Assembly: GCF_009763805.1 (NCBI RefSeq) | Contig: NZ_CP046804.1 | Span: 1,798,001-1,862,000 of the forward strand | Direction: 5' to 3' | Length of the DNA stretch: 64,000 bases | DNA from: Vibrio cidicii | Lineage (GTDB): Bacteria; Pseudomonadota; Gammaproteobacteria; Enterobacterales; Vibrionaceae | In this document: positions 47,938-57,961 of the stretch, piece after piece | How positions within the stretch are numbered: the first letter of the stretch is position 1 | Layout of the letters: the number at the start of each line of letters is the position of its first letter | Program-made: the position numbers and the translations under genes | Notes under the pieces: generated by a model | Databases searched by the model: none | The model's input: only the letters and a program-made list of their open reading frames with translations | Told to the model about the DNA's origin: nothing

Positions 47938-48545
47938 TGATTAGATGGCTTACGGTTTTACTCTCGGTCGTCATGTTCGGTTGCAGCAGCAATACGCAGG
48001 AGCATCCAATCAACTACTTTTTACTCGACAATACTTTCAATACGTCGGCACTAGAGAGCCATGAAAAACAAACACTGCTGGTCGTGTACCCGGTCACTCT
48101 CAGTTCGCATCTTGATACACCGAGCATCATTTACCAAACGACAGATACTCAAGTGGTTAAAGCGCAGAGAAACCAATGGGCAGACTCTCTATCTAACCAA
48201 ATAACCAAGAAACTCGTTCAGAGTTTACGTCACTCGCAAGAGCGTTACTGGCCAATCGAGTTAAGCGCCCTGGTAACACAAAAGAAAAACAAGCTACAAA
48301 TATCATTAACCAAGTTTAATGGCACCTTTTCGGGCGATGCAGAGATCCAAGGTGAGTGGACACTATTCGACACACAAAACCGTTTGGTTATCAATCGTAG
48401 TTTTTTGATTACCGTCCCACTACAAGAAGAAGGCTATCGTGCACTCGTTAAGGCACTATCTACAGGCGTTGACTTGATCGGGGATGAAATTAGCACTCAA
48501 CTTACCACCACAAAAGCAAAATCGGAAACACAAACCAAAGGGTAA
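47934..48545 (+). CDS. pqiC: PqiC-type outer-membrane lipoprotein
   Basis: Lipoprotein partner of PqiB, 203 residues. The signal has a lipobox (MMIRWLTVLLSVVMFGC, cysteine at residue 17), so the mature protein is lipidated and probably sits in the outer membrane facing the periplasm. The rest matches the DUF330/ABC_trans_aux type in length and pattern (NYFLLD near residue 27; RYWPIELSALV; ALSTGVDLIGDEIS at the end). It overlaps the pqiB stop by ATGA. No terminator is obvious in the 140 bases before the RND genes. Confidence 0.88.
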   Translation: MMIRWLTVLLSVVMFGCSSNTQEHPINYFLLDNTFNTSALESHEKQTLLVVYPVTLSSHLDTPSIIYQTTDTQVVKAQRNQWADSLSNQITKKLVQSLRHSQERYWPIELSALVTQKKNKLQISLTKFNGTFSGDAEIQGEWTLFDTQNRLVINRSFLITVPLQEEGYRALVKALSTGVDLIGDEISTQLTTTKAKSETQTKG

Positions 48546-48686
48546 ACTCCAAAGTTTACTTTAAGGTGTTATTCAATGTATGATGAGCAAAACGCACGTC
48601 GTTTATGGTCAATAAGCGTCACAAGGCTCTGGAGTATTCACAAAGAATCCCCCCTTTCCCGTGATGAGATTTAGGAGCAAAACACA

Positions 48687-49781
48687 ATGAATCCTTCTTT
48701 TACTCGTTCCGCCGCAGCGAGACGAACGTTTATCAGTACGGTTATTATGTCGGCTTTCCTGCTAGCCGGTTGTGGCGAAGCACCACAAGTCAGCACGCCA
48801 GCCCCGATCATCAAGCCAGCATTGACTGAAATTGTCGCTAGCCAACAAGCTTCCGATCTGACCTTTAACGGAGTCGTCAGAGCCGCGCAACGTGCTGATC
48901 TCGCCTTCCGCATCAGTGGCCGTCTTACGGATATCGACGTCAAAGAAGGCGACCAAGTGAAAAAGGGGCAATTGCTTGCTACCCTCGATTCTAGAGATGT
49001 CAAAACGGCATTGGAATCCGCTCAACTTGAGCTGAAAAACACCGAGCAAGAATACCGCCGCGCGAAAACGGTGTTCGAGAAGACCCAAGCCATTTCTAAA
49101 GCTGAGTTAGATAAAGTCACTAACCGCTATGATCTGGCGAAGAATCGTGTGGAAGAAGCAAAACGCAAACTGGAGTACACGCAAATCACCGCTCCGTTTG
49201 ACGGCATCATCAGTGAAAAGGTGGTGGAAAATTTTGCTCAAATCCAAGCCAATCAGGTGATCATGACGCTGCAAGACCTGAATGATTTGGAAGTAGCGAT
49301 TGAAATTCCGCACCGCGTGATGATTGCTGGTGTTCGCAATACCCGTGCCATTGCCGAACTTAGCGCCATTCCTAATCAGCAGTTTGATTTACAACTGCGT
49401 ACCTACTCCACTCAAGCCAGTTCTGATTCGCAAACCTATTCTGTGGTACTGGGCTTTGAAGATTTGAAAGGCTTCCGCGTCATGCCTGGCATGTCTGCCA
49501 AAGTTATCCCTGTGCAAGAAAATTCTGAGGGAGAGCGTCGCTTGATCACTCTGCCCATCACGGCACTCGTACCAGATAACCAAGGCAAACAATATGTTTG
49601 GGTGGTAAATGCACAAAACCAAGCAGAAAAACGCTACGTTGAAATCGGTCCTACTTATAAAGACCGCGTCGTTATTCAGCAGAATCTCACCCCCGGTGAA
49701 CAAGTCATCATCGCTGGTGTTTCTAGCGTTCGAGAAGGCATGCAAGTGCGTCCGTATACTGAGAAAGACGGAGCCCAATAA
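48687..49781 (+). CDS. RND efflux pump periplasmic adaptor, lipoprotein
   Basis: Membrane-fusion protein linking an RND pump to an outer-membrane channel. It has 364 residues. The signal has a lipobox (MSAFLLAGC, Cys about residue 29). After it come a beta/lipoyl half (FNGVVRAAQRADLAFRISGRLTDIDVKEGDQVKKGQLLATLD), an alpha-hairpin coiled coil (about residues 105-170: ESAQLELKNTEQEYRRAK... and on), the second lipoyl half (ITAPFDGIISEKVVENFAQIQANQ) and beta-barrel and membrane-proximal domains. Its stop overlaps the pump ATG by one base (TAATG), so the pair is coupled. Substrate unknown. AGGAG before ATG at 48687. Confidence 0.92.
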   Translation: MNPSFTRSAAARRTFISTVIMSAFLLAGCGEAPQVSTPAPIIKPALTEIVASQQASDLTFNGVVRAAQRADLAFRISGRLTDIDVKEGDQVKKGQLLATLDSRDVKTALESAQLELKNTEQEYRRAKTVFEKTQAISKAELDKVTNRYDLAKNRVEEAKRKLEYTQITAPFDGIISEKVVENFAQIQANQVIMTLQDLNDLEVAIEIPHRVMIAGVRNTRAIAELSAIPNQQFDLQLRTYSTQASSDSQTYSVVLGFEDLKGFRVMPGMSAKVIPVQENSEGERRLITLPITALVPDNQGKQYVWVVNAQNQAEKRYVEIGPTYKDRVVIQQNLTPGEQVIIAGVSSVREGMQVRPYTEKDGAQ

Positions 49782-52700
49782 TGGATATTGCACGTTATAC
49801 CTTGGCTAAACGCACCAGCGTTTGGGTGCTGATTGTCCTTACTTTGATTGGCGGTTACATCAGCTATTTGAAACTGGGCCGCTTTGAAGATCCTGAGTTT
49901 GTGATTCGCCAAGCGGTGATCATTACTCCGTATCCGGGCGCAACGGCGCAGGAAGTATCCGATGAAGTCACAGATGTGATTGAAGGCGCGGTACAAGCAC
50001 TGCAAGAGCTCAAAGAAGTGAAATCGGTTTCGATGCAAGGACGCTCTGAGGTCACCGTCGAAATCAAACTCGAATTTGCTAAATCTTCGGCTCAGTTGCA
50101 GCAAGTCTGGGATAAGCTACGTCGCAAAGTCGCGGAAGCCCAACGTCAGCTCCCTCCTGGAGCGGGGGCGCCAATTGTGAATGATGATTTTGCCGATGTG
50201 TATGCACTGTTTTATGCTGTCACCGGTGAAGGCTTTAGCGATAAGCAGTTGCAAGACTACGTTGATACTTTGCGCCGTGAACTGGTGCTCGTACCGGGCG
50301 TCGCCAAAGCCGCTACGTTAGCCGAGCAACAAGAGGCCATTTTCATCGAAATGTCCAGCGACCGAATGGCGGAATATGGCCTATCTGTCGAGCGCGTGCT
50401 GCAAGTGTTGCAAAAACAAAGTTTAGTGACGGTAGCCGGCACGGTAGACGCTAACGCGATGCGCATTCCAGTGATCCCAACCTCTAACATCAGCTCGTTT
50501 GCCGACCTTAATAATTTACAAGTTGCGGTGGGCAGCAATAACGCCATTGTCCGTTTAGGGGATATCGCCAATATCAGTCGTGGCTACACTGAACCTGCGT
50601 CGATGCTCATGCGTTACAACGGCCAACGTGCGATTGGCTTTGGTATTTCCAACATGACTGGCGGTAACGTGGTTGAGATGGGGGACGCTGTGAAAGCGCG
50701 TCTGGCCCAACTGGAAGATCAACGTCCACTGGGTATGGAACTGCATGTTATCTCAATGCAGTCTGACTCGGTTCGTGCTTCGGTCGCTAATTTTATCGAT
50801 AACCTCATCGCAGCTGTCGCGATCGTGTTTGTGGTGTTACTTCTGTTTATGGGGGTACGCTCTGGCGTGATCATCGGCTTTGTTCTGCTGCTTACCGTGG
50901 CCGGTACCTTGTGTGTGATGTTAATCGATGACATCGCCATGCAACGTATTTCTTTAGGTGCGCTCATCATTGCCCTCGGCATGTTAGTAGACAACGCGAT
51001 TGTGGTCACAGATGGCGTACTAGTGCGATTTCAGCAAGAACCGAACGCAGATAAGCAACAAGTGGTATCCGAAGTGGTGAATGCCACAAAATGGCCACTG
51101 CTTGGTGGTACGGTGGTGGGTATTTTTGCCTTCAGCGCGATTGGCCTTTCACCTTCTGATATGGGTGAATACGCGGGCTCTCTGTTCTGGGTGATCCTCT
51201 ACTCGATGTTTTTGAGTTGGGTATTTGCGGTCACGGTAACACCGATGCTGTGTCACGACTTTTTACGGGTCAAAGCACAAACGCAACAAACCAAGCCCTC
51301 TAAAATGGTGACGGGTTATAAAGCAGTGTTGCAGTGGGTTCTGAGCCATCGTGTCGTGAGCTGTTTAATGCTGCTTGGCACTCTGATTGCCGCAATTTGG
51401 GGCGCTCAATTTATTCCACCGGGCTTTATGCCCGAATCGCAACGCCCGCAATTCGTAGTCGATGTCTCTTTGCCTCAAGGCTCAGACATTCGTCGTACCG
51501 AACAAGTGGTGGCAAGCATTGAGAAAGACGTGGCACAGAAAGCAGGCATCACCAATATCACTAGCTTTATCGGTGGGGGTGGTCTGCGATTTATGCTCAC
51601 TTATGCTCCTGAGGCACGTAACCCAAGTTACGGACAACTGCTGATCGATATTGATGACTACACCAAAATTGCGCCACTGGTGGGTGAACTACAAAGCGAG
51701 TTAGATGCGAAATACCCAGATGCTTCGATCAAAGTGTGGAAGTTTATGCTCGGTCGTGGCGGCGGTAAGAAAATTGAAGCCGGTTTCAAAGGGCCAGACA
51801 GCCATGTGCTGCGCCAATTGGCTGAGCAAGCCAAAGCCATTATGCATAACGACCCGAACCTGATCGCGGTGCAAGATGACTGGCGTCAGCAAGTGCCGGT
51901 ATTGCAGCCGGTGTATTCAGCGCAAGAAGCTCAACGCCTTGGTTTGACCACACAAGAAATCAGCGCGGCGATCGCGCAAACGTTGAGTGGACGTAATGTT
52001 GGTGTGTATCGTGAAGGCAATGATTTGATCCCGCTGATTGTCCGTGCACCAGAGAGTGAACGTAACCACGAACGTGCAATTGAGAACAGTGAAGTCTTCA
52101 GTGCGCAAACGGGCCGCTACATTCCAGTTAGCCAGTTGGTGGACTCGGTAAACACGGTCTATCAAGATGCTTTGCTGCGCCGCATCAACCGCATGCCGAC
52201 CATTTTAGTACAAGCCGATCCCGCCCCAGGAGTGATGACTGCGGACGCTTTCAACCATGTACGTGAAAAAATCGAGCAGATTGAATTGCCCGCTGGCTAT
52301 GAGCTGATTTGGTACGGCGAATATAAGGCATCAAACGACGCCAATGAAGGCCTAGCAATTTCAGCACCTTACGGCTTTGCAGCGATGATTCTCGCGGTGG
52401 TATTTATGTTTAACGCACTGCGTCAGCCACTCGTGATCTGGATGACGGCGCCTTTTGCCGTCGTGGGTGTCACCATTGGCCTCATCGCCTTTCAAACCCC
52501 ATTCGAGTTTATGGCAATCCTCGGCTTTTTAAGCTTGATTGGTATGATGGTGAAAAACGCAATTGTGTTAGTTGACCAGGCCGATGCTGAAATCAAAGCA
52601 GGGAAAGAAGCTTACTTCGCAATTATTGATGCTGCGGTGAGCCGCGCACGGCCAGTATTGCTCGGCGCTTTCACCACCATTTTAGGTGTAGCACCTCTGC

Positions 52701-52828
52701 TGGTGGATCCTTTCTTTAAAAGTATGGCGGTGACCATCATGTTTGGTTTGTTGTTTGCTACCATCCTCACCTTAGTGGTGATACCACTGTTTTATTCGAT
52801 ATTTTTTCGAGTAAAAAAAACAATGTGA
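49781..52828 (+). CDS. RND efflux pump inner-membrane subunit
   Basis: Proton-driven exporter of the AcrB/MMPL-type (HAE1) superfamily, 1015 residues. Twelve membrane helices are seen with two large periplasmic loops. The proton-relay helix 4 carries the double-aspartate type motif in GALIIALGMLVDNAIVVTDGV, and the second half has the matching GFLSLIGMMVKNAIVLVDQADAE helix. The periplasmic loops include IVNDDFADVYALFYAV and the porter segments. It pairs with the lipoprotein adaptor just upstream; an outer-membrane channel gene (TolC-type) is not adjacent. A strong terminator follows. The substrate cannot be told from sequence. Confidence 0.93.
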   Translation: MDIARYTLAKRTSVWVLIVLTLIGGYISYLKLGRFEDPEFVIRQAVIITPYPGATAQEVSDEVTDVIEGAVQALQELKEVKSVSMQGRSEVTVEIKLEFAKSSAQLQQVWDKLRRKVAEAQRQLPPGAGAPIVNDDFADVYALFYAVTGEGFSDKQLQDYVDTLRRELVLVPGVAKAATLAEQQEAIFIEMSSDRMAEYGLSVERVLQVLQKQSLVTVAGTVDANAMRIPVIPTSNISSFADLNNLQVAVGSNNAIVRLGDIANISRGYTEPASMLMRYNGQRAIGFGISNMTGGNVVEMGDAVKARLAQLEDQRPLGMELHVISMQSDSVRASVANFIDNLIAAVAIVFVVLLLFMGVRSGVIIGFVLLLTVAGTLCVMLIDDIAMQRISLGALIIALGMLVDNAIVVTDGVLVRFQQEPNADKQQVVSEVVNATKWPLLGGTVVGIFAFSAIGLSPSDMGEYAGSLFWVILYSMFLSWVFAVTVTPMLCHDFLRVKAQTQQTKPSKMVTGYKAVLQWVLSHRVVSCLMLLGTLIAAIWGAQFIPPGFMPESQRPQFVVDVSLPQGSDIRRTEQVVASIEKDVAQKAGITNITSFIGGGGLRFMLTYAPEARNPSYGQLLIDIDDYTKIAPLVGELQSELDAKYPDASIKVWKFMLGRGGGKKIEAGFKGPDSHVLRQLAEQAKAIMHNDPNLIAVQDDWRQQVPVLQPVYSAQEAQRLGLTTQEISAAIAQTLSGRNVGVYREGNDLIPLIVRAPESERNHERAIENSEVFSAQTGRYIPVSQLVDSVNTVYQDALLRRINRMPTILVQADPAPGVMTADAFNHVREKIEQIELPAGYELIWYGEYKASNDANEGLAISAPYGFAAMILAVVFMFNALRQPLVIWMTAPFAVVGVTIGLIAFQTPFEFMAILGFLSLIGMMVKNAIVLVDQADAEIKAGKEAYFAIIDAAVSRARPVLLGAFTTILGVAPLLVDPFFKSMAVTIMFGLLFATILTLVVIPLFYSIFFRVKKTM

Positions 52829-52845
52829 TAAAACATGACTAAACG

Positions 52846-52878
52846 AAAAAGCCACTTCGCAAGAGGTGGCTTTTTTTG
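52846..52878 (+). terminator. Terminator after the RND pump
   Basis: GCCACTTC pairs with GAGGTGGC around GCAA, flanked by As and followed by TTTTTTTG. The sequence is the same as the terminator after tRNA-Asn, 10 kb away, over about 30 bases. Confidence 0.92.
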
Positions 52879-52900
52879 CTTGTGAAAACGACGAATCGAA

Positions 52901-54436
52901 TCAGTGTACCGACGAAGTATCGACGCCTCGTTTGGGCTTAGGCGCTAGCCATATCATGCAAGCCGCCAGCGCAAAGATACACGCAATCACCATAAAAAGT
53001 TGGTTAGTCGCGATCATGACACTTTGCCCTTGCAGCATCCAATCCATGCTAGAGCGTGCTTGCTCAGCACTCATTCCACCATTTTGCATTGCTGCTAGCG
53101 CCACACCACTGCGATCGGTTAAGCCTGCTAACTCCGCATGCACATACCGCGTTTCATGCTCCCACGAGGTATTGATCATCGATGTGGCAAACGCACCGGA
53201 CAAGGTTCGAATAAAATTCATTAGCCCTGCCGCAGATTCCATTTCATGCGGTTTGACACTTCCCAAGGCAATCGCTGTCAGCGGCACAAAAAACAGCGGC
53301 ATGCCGATACCTTGGAAAAACAGCGGCCAACTGATCTGGGCGAAAGTCATCTCGACCGATCCAAAACTGCGATATAAGGTCCACAACCCAAGCCACATTA
53401 CCCCGGTAAAGACGAACGGCCGAGGATCATATTTTGACGCCAAGTTAGCAACAATCGGCGCTAAAAACACCGCTAAAATGCCCATTTTCGCCGTCGCAAA
53501 ACCGGAGATGGTGGCGGTATAGCCCATGTAGATTTGTAGCCAAAGCGGCGTCAACACAGAGATGCTAAAGAAAGCACCAAATGCCAAGGAGAGCGTCACC
53601 ATACTCATGCTGTAGCCTCGATGGCGAAAGACTTTGAGATCCACCACGGGATTCTTTTCGGTCAGTTCCCATATTAGAAACGCGATAAAACCAATCACCG
53701 CCACAACCGCCAAAAAGACAATTCGAGAAGATTCAAACCAGTCGTGATCTTTACCTTCATCCAGCATCAATTGCAGGGCGGCCACCCAAACGACCAGCAA
53801 CAGTAGACCCACTTTGTCGATTTTTGCTTTCGCCGTCTTGGTTTCAAATCTCAGCAGCAGTTTCCAGCATAGCAAGCCCGCAATGATAGCAAACGGCATT
53901 TTCACCATGAAGATGTAAGGCCAGCTGTATTGATCGCACAAGTAGCCCCCCAGTATTGGCCCCATGATCGGCGCGATCAAGGTGGTCATACTCCAAATGC
54001 CTATCGCCGCGTGACTCTTGTGTTTGGGAAAGATGCGAATCATCAAGGTTTGCGATAGAGGCATCAGAGGGCCACCCGCGAAGCCAAGAAAAACACGAAA
54101 CATCACCAATGTGCTCATGCTGTCCGCCATACCGCAAAGCAGCGAAAAGACACCAAACAAGATAAAGCAAGTGACAAACACGCGAATTGATCCGAAACGC
54201 GACGCAAGCCAGCCAGTTAATGGAACGGATATCGCCTCAGCCACCGCATATGAGGTAATCACATAAGTACCCTGACTGGTCGACGTACCGAGGCTACCTG
54301 CAATATTGGAAACCGAAACGTTCGCGATGGTGGTATCGAGAATGGCGAGAAAATTGGCCATTGCCAAACAGAGCGCGCCGATAAAAAGTGCCCCTCCCGA
54401 TAGGGGCTGGATCGCTTGGTCGGAGGAATGACTCAT
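52901..54436 (-). CDS. emrB: MFS multidrug exporter, DHA2 family (EmrB-type)
   Basis: Inner-membrane proton-drug antiporter, 511 residues, with fourteen membrane helices as in the DHA2 branch. It begins with a short polar tail and helix 1 (GALFIGALCLAMANFLAILDTTIANVS, with the DTTI motif D1). The antiporter motif C is in GFAGGPLMPLSQTLMIRIFP, and motif A is in AVAEAISVPLTGWLASRFGSIRVF. The adaptor EmrA precedes it by 9 bases on the same strand, so the pair should form an EmrAB-TolC exporter. The symbol is by family resemblance; drug range is unknown. Confidence 0.9.
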   Translation of the reverse strand: MSHSSDQAIQPLSGGALFIGALCLAMANFLAILDTTIANVSVSNIAGSLGTSTSQGTYVITSYAVAEAISVPLTGWLASRFGSIRVFVTCFILFGVFSLLCGMADSMSTLVMFRVFLGFAGGPLMPLSQTLMIRIFPKHKSHAAIGIWSMTTLIAPIMGPILGGYLCDQYSWPYIFMVKMPFAIIAGLLCWKLLLRFETKTAKAKIDKVGLLLLVVWVAALQLMLDEGKDHDWFESSRIVFLAVVAVIGFIAFLIWELTEKNPVVDLKVFRHRGYSMSMVTLSLAFGAFFSISVLTPLWLQIYMGYTATISGFATAKMGILAVFLAPIVANLASKYDPRPFVFTGVMWLGLWTLYRSFGSVEMTFAQISWPLFFQGIGMPLFFVPLTAIALGSVKPHEMESAAGLMNFIRTLSGAFATSMINTSWEHETRYVHAELAGLTDRSGVALAAMQNGGMSAEQARSSMDWMLQGQSVMIATNQLFMVIACIFALAACMIWLAPKPKRGVDTSSVH

Positions 54437-54445
54437 GTCGCCTCC

Positions 54446-55642
54446 TTAACCTTGGTTGGCCAGTTTAATTGCGCGATAGTTGACTAAGGTTTGCCCGTGA
54501 GTATCGGTCGTGGTATCGACCGTCACTTCCATCGATAAACCGACTTGCAATGGATGTGCTTGCAAATCTTTAGGATCGAGTTCGATGCGCACAGGCAAGC
54601 GTTGCACCACTTTAATCCAGTTACCGGTCGCATTTTGTGCCGGGATCATGGAGAACGCGGCGCCTGTACCGCCAGAAAACCCCGCAATAACACCGTGATA
54701 AAGCACCTCATCGCCGTACAGATCGGCTTTTAGAGTGACTTCTTGGCCCACTTTGACATCACGCAGCTCCACTTCTTTAAAATTGGCATCGACATAAATG
54801 TTATGCAGGGGAACCACACTCATCAGCGGCACGCCAACTTGCACACGGCGACCAATCTGCACCTGACGTTTGGCAATGACACCACTGATTGGCGCACGGA
54901 TCACGGTACGCTCCAAGTCGATTTTCGCTTGCTCATAGCGCGCTTTGGCCAGCAACACTTCCGGGTTATTTTCCAGCGTAGTGTTGTCTGTCAATGCTGC
55001 ATTGGCTTTCTGCGAGCCGATGCTGGATAACTTATTCGCTTGCGCTTGTGCCATGGCGGCTTTGGCTGCATTGAGATTGGCCTTAGCTTGAGCAAATTGT
55101 GTTTTCGCGTTGGTCAACTCCTCTTTCGATACCGAACCAGAGCGCAGCAGATCTTCTCTGCGGCTCAAATCAATTTGGGCACGCTCAAAATCGGCTTTAG
55201 CAGCATTGAGCTGTGCCTGAGCTCGTTGCTCATTCGCTTCTTGCGCTTCGACTAACGCGGTCAGCCCTTCATCATTTGCCAGATAGCTACGCACACGACG
55301 GATGGCTAAAGCCAGATCCGCCTCCGCTTGGCGCAGTGCTAAACGGGCATCGGTATCATCAATTTGCACCAAGACATCCCCCTGATTGACATATTGGGTA
55401 TCCACAACGTTTACGTTAGCGACAATGCCGCCGACTGCAGGCGTCACTTCTGCCACTTCAGCGGCGGTGTATGCGTTGTCCGTAGTTACAAAATGAGATC
55501 CGACAAAGTGCCAATAGGCTGTATAGCCGCCCGCCGCAATGACCACAGCGGCAGCTAAAGCGAGGAATCCTTTTTTGCGCGATTGAGCAGCGCGTGCGGC
55601 ATCAAAATCTTGGCCTGTCTCTTCTTTGGTTGGAGATGTCAT
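54446..55642 (-). CDS. emrA: EmrA-type membrane-fusion protein
   Basis: Periplasmic adaptor of the EmrAB exporter, 398 residues from the ATG at 55642, which has GAAGG 9 nt upstream; the longer frame to 55660 has no better site. A single N-terminal helix (about residues 25-45: GFLALAAAVVIAAGGYTAYWHFV) anchors it. The HlyD/EmrA segments follow: FVTTDNAYTAAEVAEVTPAVGGIVANVNVVDTQYVNQGDVLVQID (first lipoyl half), a long coiled-coil hairpin (about residues 95-215), and RTVIRAPISGVIAKRQVQIGRRVQVGVPLM (second half). Regulation by the divergent TetR gene is likely through the palindrome at 55793-55802. Confidence 0.9.
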   Translation of the reverse strand: MTSPTKEETGQDFDAARAAQSRKKGFLALAAAVVIAAGGYTAYWHFVGSHFVTTDNAYTAAEVAEVTPAVGGIVANVNVVDTQYVNQGDVLVQIDDTDARLALRQAEADLALAIRRVRSYLANDEGLTALVEAQEANEQRAQAQLNAAKADFERAQIDLSRREDLLRSGSVSKEELTNAKTQFAQAKANLNAAKAAMAQAQANKLSSIGSQKANAALTDNTTLENNPEVLLAKARYEQAKIDLERTVIRAPISGVIAKRQVQIGRRVQVGVPLMSVVPLHNIYVDANFKEVELRDVKVGQEVTLKADLYGDEVLYHGVIAGFSGGTGAAFSMIPAQNATGNWIKVVQRLPVRIELDPKDLQAHPLQVGLSMEVTVDTTTDTHGQTLVNYRAIKLANQG

Positions 55643-55792
55643 GTAGTAAACCTTCGTCAAAAATGCACGATGGAGCCTTTGAGCATTGGCTTCATCTGGA
55701 AATCAAGGGGAAATGAGAACGGCGCACACCAGTTGAGCCGTTTTCGTTAGGCAGCAGTCAAATTGAACGTCTTGAGCAAATAACTAAACCGT

Positions 55793-55802
55793 ACTGTACA
55801 GT
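55793..55802. promoter_or_regulatory. Palindromic operator between emrA and the tetR gene
   Basis: ACTGTACAGT is a perfect 10-bp palindrome in the middle of the shared 231-base region, flanked by near-symmetric AAACCG and TATAC. It is the best candidate for the binding site of the divergent TetR-family protein and could control both emrAB and the regulator itself. Confidence 0.55.
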
Positions 55803-55873
55803 TATACTCTTGACATCAGGAAACCGTCAAGAGAAACTTAACCCCATTTTTTCGGTTGGAATTGGTAAGAAAG

Positions 55874-56480
55874 ATGCGAGTTAAAAGCGATGAAAAGCGC
55901 CAAGCCATTTTGGATATAGCCAAAGAATCCTTTACTAAACAAGGATTTGAACAGACTTCCATGTCACATATATCGAAGCAACTGGGCGGCTCAAAAGCGA
56001 CGCTTTACAACTATTTCTGCTCAAAAGAAGAGATCTTTTCTGCCGTTATGGAGCAATGTGCTGCATCACAAATTTCCAATTCATTCCTCGCACTTGAGCA
56101 AAATAGCGACATCCGCAGCGCACTATTAGAATTTGGTTACAATTTTCTAAAATCGGTTCTGCGTCCTGAAGTCATCTCGATTTATCGCATGGCAATTCAT
56201 GATGCGGAGCGCTCAGACATTGGTAAACATTTCTATGAAAATGGTCCAAAGCGAGGCTGGACCCGGATGAGAAACTATCTCTCCTTACAAACGGAACAAG
56301 GGGTATTGGTGCCTTGTGATCCTTGGGTGGCCGCCATGCAGTTTAAAGCGCTGCTCTACTCGGAATACCATGAACCTTACGTGTTAGGCGCGATCGAAAC
56401 AACCGTCATCAGAACAGCTTCGTCTTTCCACGGAGCGCGCAGTGACAGCCTTTTTGTGTTTGTACCAAAAAGCGGCATAA
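55874..56480 (+). pseudogene. TetR-family regulator, interrupted by a one-base frameshift near the C-terminus
   Basis: Probable repressor of the divergent emrAB genes. The N-terminal DNA-binding domain is clear (MRVKSDEKRQAILDIAKESFTKQGFEQTSMSHISKQLGGSKATLYNYF, residues 1-48). The effector domain follows to about residue 174. The uncorrected frame then runs into a 90-residue tail unlike any TetR end. Removing one base in GAAAC 56396-56400 gives AIEQPSSEQLRL...TAFLCLYQKAA and a stop at 56480: 201 residues, a normal TetR length. The ATG at 55874 is chosen over TTG codons upstream because GGTAAGAAAG precedes it. As read, the DNA-binding half is intact but dimerisation could be altered. Confidence 0.85.
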
Positions 56481-56773
56481 GTACATTTCACCTCGAGATT
56501 GGGCTAACGGGCCAGATGAATTATCAAGTGCCAAAAACAGATCACGTTAGCCAATTTCATTCAAAATACACGACCGACTTCATTCCACTGTTTGATTGCA
56601 TTGCCAACGGCTTTCCTTGCCATCCACGGCGACGTTTCTCGGCTCCGATTGCCCGAGCGGTTGCATAACGTATAAATTTCAGCCAGCTATACAAAAACCT
56701 TAGCTTTCATTGGTTGTTATTGACGTAACAAAGCACGATAATACCGGGATCGGAATTGAAGAACCTTATAACT

Positions 56774-57352
56774 ATGACCGAATATCTGTTGTTGTTGATT
56801 GGCACTGTGTTGGTAAACAACTTTGTACTGGTGAAGTTTTTGGGCCTGTGTCCATTTATGGGGGTGTCGAAAAAGCTGGAAACAGCCATCGGCATGGGGC
56901 TTGCGACTACGTTTGTCCTCACTCTGGCTTCTGTCTGTGCCTATTTGGTGGAAAGCTACATTCTCCGCCCGCTTGCGATTGAATACCTCAGAACCATGAG
57001 TTTTATTCTCGTGATTGCGGTGGTGGTACAGTTCACCGAAATGGTGGTACATAAAACCAGCCCAACCCTCTATCGTCTGTTGGGCATCTTCCTGCCATTG
57101 ATTACCACCAACTGTGCTGTACTTGGCGTTGCGCTGCTCAACATCAATGAAAACCACACTTTCATCCAATCGATCATTTACGGTTTTGGTGCCGCAGTGG
57201 GCTTTTCGCTGGTGTTGATCCTCTTTGCTGCTATGCGTGAGCGCATTAATGCTGCCGACGTGCCTGTTCCTTTCAAAGGCGCTTCGATTGCCATGATCAC
57301 CGCAGGTTTGATGTCTCTGGCATTTCTCGGTTTCACCGGATTGGTAAGATAG
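56774..57352 (+). CDS. rnfA: Rnf complex subunit RnfA
   Basis: Membrane subunit of the Rnf (RsxA) ion-translocating electron-transfer complex, which links NADH oxidation and ferredoxin reduction to Na+ or H+ movement. It has 192 residues with six membrane helices, from the ATG at 56774 (a TTG 18 bases earlier is less likely). The conserved [19 protein letters not shown] loop with a cysteine is near residues 15-33, paired with RnfE's similar loop, and the second cysteine is in [11 protein letters not shown]. It opens the operon rnfABCDGE, and rnfB follows after one base. Confidence 0.95.
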   Translation: MTEYLLLLIGTVLVNNFVLVKFLGLCPFMGVSKKLETAIGMGLATTFVLTLASVCAYLVESYILRPLAIEYLRTMSFILVIAVVVQFTEMVVHKTSPTLYRLLGIFLPLITTNCAVLGVALLNINENHTFIQSIIYGFGAAVGFSLVLILFAAMRERINAADVPVPFKGASIAMITAGLMSLAFLGFTGLVR

Positions 57353-57353
57353 C

Positions 57354-57950
57354 ATGAGTACCATTTTAATCGCGGTTATCGCGATCGCCATTTTGGCGGC
57401 GCTGTTTGGCGCCATTCTTGGTTTCGCTTCGATCCGTTTTAAAGTCGAAGCTGACCCCATCGTCGATCAAATCGATGCCATTTTGCCACAAACTCAATGT
57501 GGTCAATGTGGCTACCCTGGTTGCCGACCATACGCAGAAGCGATCGCCAATGGCGACAGCATCAATAAATGCCCTCCCGGTGGACAAGCAACCATAGAAA
57601 AGCTGGCCGATCTGATGGGCGTTGAGGCGCAAGAGTCGGCTCATGATTTAGAGGGCAAAATCAAAACCGTGGCCTTCATTCATGAAGACATGTGCATCGG
57701 CTGTACTAAGTGTATTCAAGCATGCCCAGTGGATGCGATCGTCGGCGGCACCAAGGCCCTGCATACGGTGATCAAGGATGAATGTACTGGCTGTGATTTA
57801 TGTGTTGCGCCATGTCCAACGGATTGTATTGAGATGATCCCGCTTACCACCACTCCAGAGAGCTGGAAATGGCAGCTAAATACTATCCCTGTGGTCAACA
57901 TTACCGAGGCAGAAACACACCGCGCTTCGGGCAGCAACAATAACAATTAA
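57354..57950 (+). CDS. rnfB: Rnf complex subunit RnfB
   Basis: Iron-sulfur subunit of the Rnf complex that passes electrons to the membrane core. It has 198 residues. An N-terminal helix (about residues 3-27) anchors it. The first four-cysteine cluster motif is [16 protein letters not shown], and two ferredoxin-type 4Fe-4S motifs follow: [16 protein letters not shown] and [16 protein letters not shown]. All cysteines expected for three clusters are present. It is 11 bases before rnfC. Confidence 0.95.
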   Translation: MSTILIAVIAIAILAALFGAILGFASIRFKVEADPIVDQIDAILPQTQCGQCGYPGCRPYAEAIANGDSINKCPPGGQATIEKLADLMGVEAQESAHDLEGKIKTVAFIHEDMCIGCTKCIQACPVDAIVGGTKALHTVIKDECTGCDLCVAPCPTDCIEMIPLTTTPESWKWQLNTIPVVNITEAETHRASGSNNNN

Positions 57951-57961
57951 GGGGCAGCATC

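Noticed and set aside
56717..57460. 247-residue open frame antisense to rnfA
   Set aside because: It overlaps rnfA and rnfB fully in antisense, and its His/Gln-rich product has no family resemblance.
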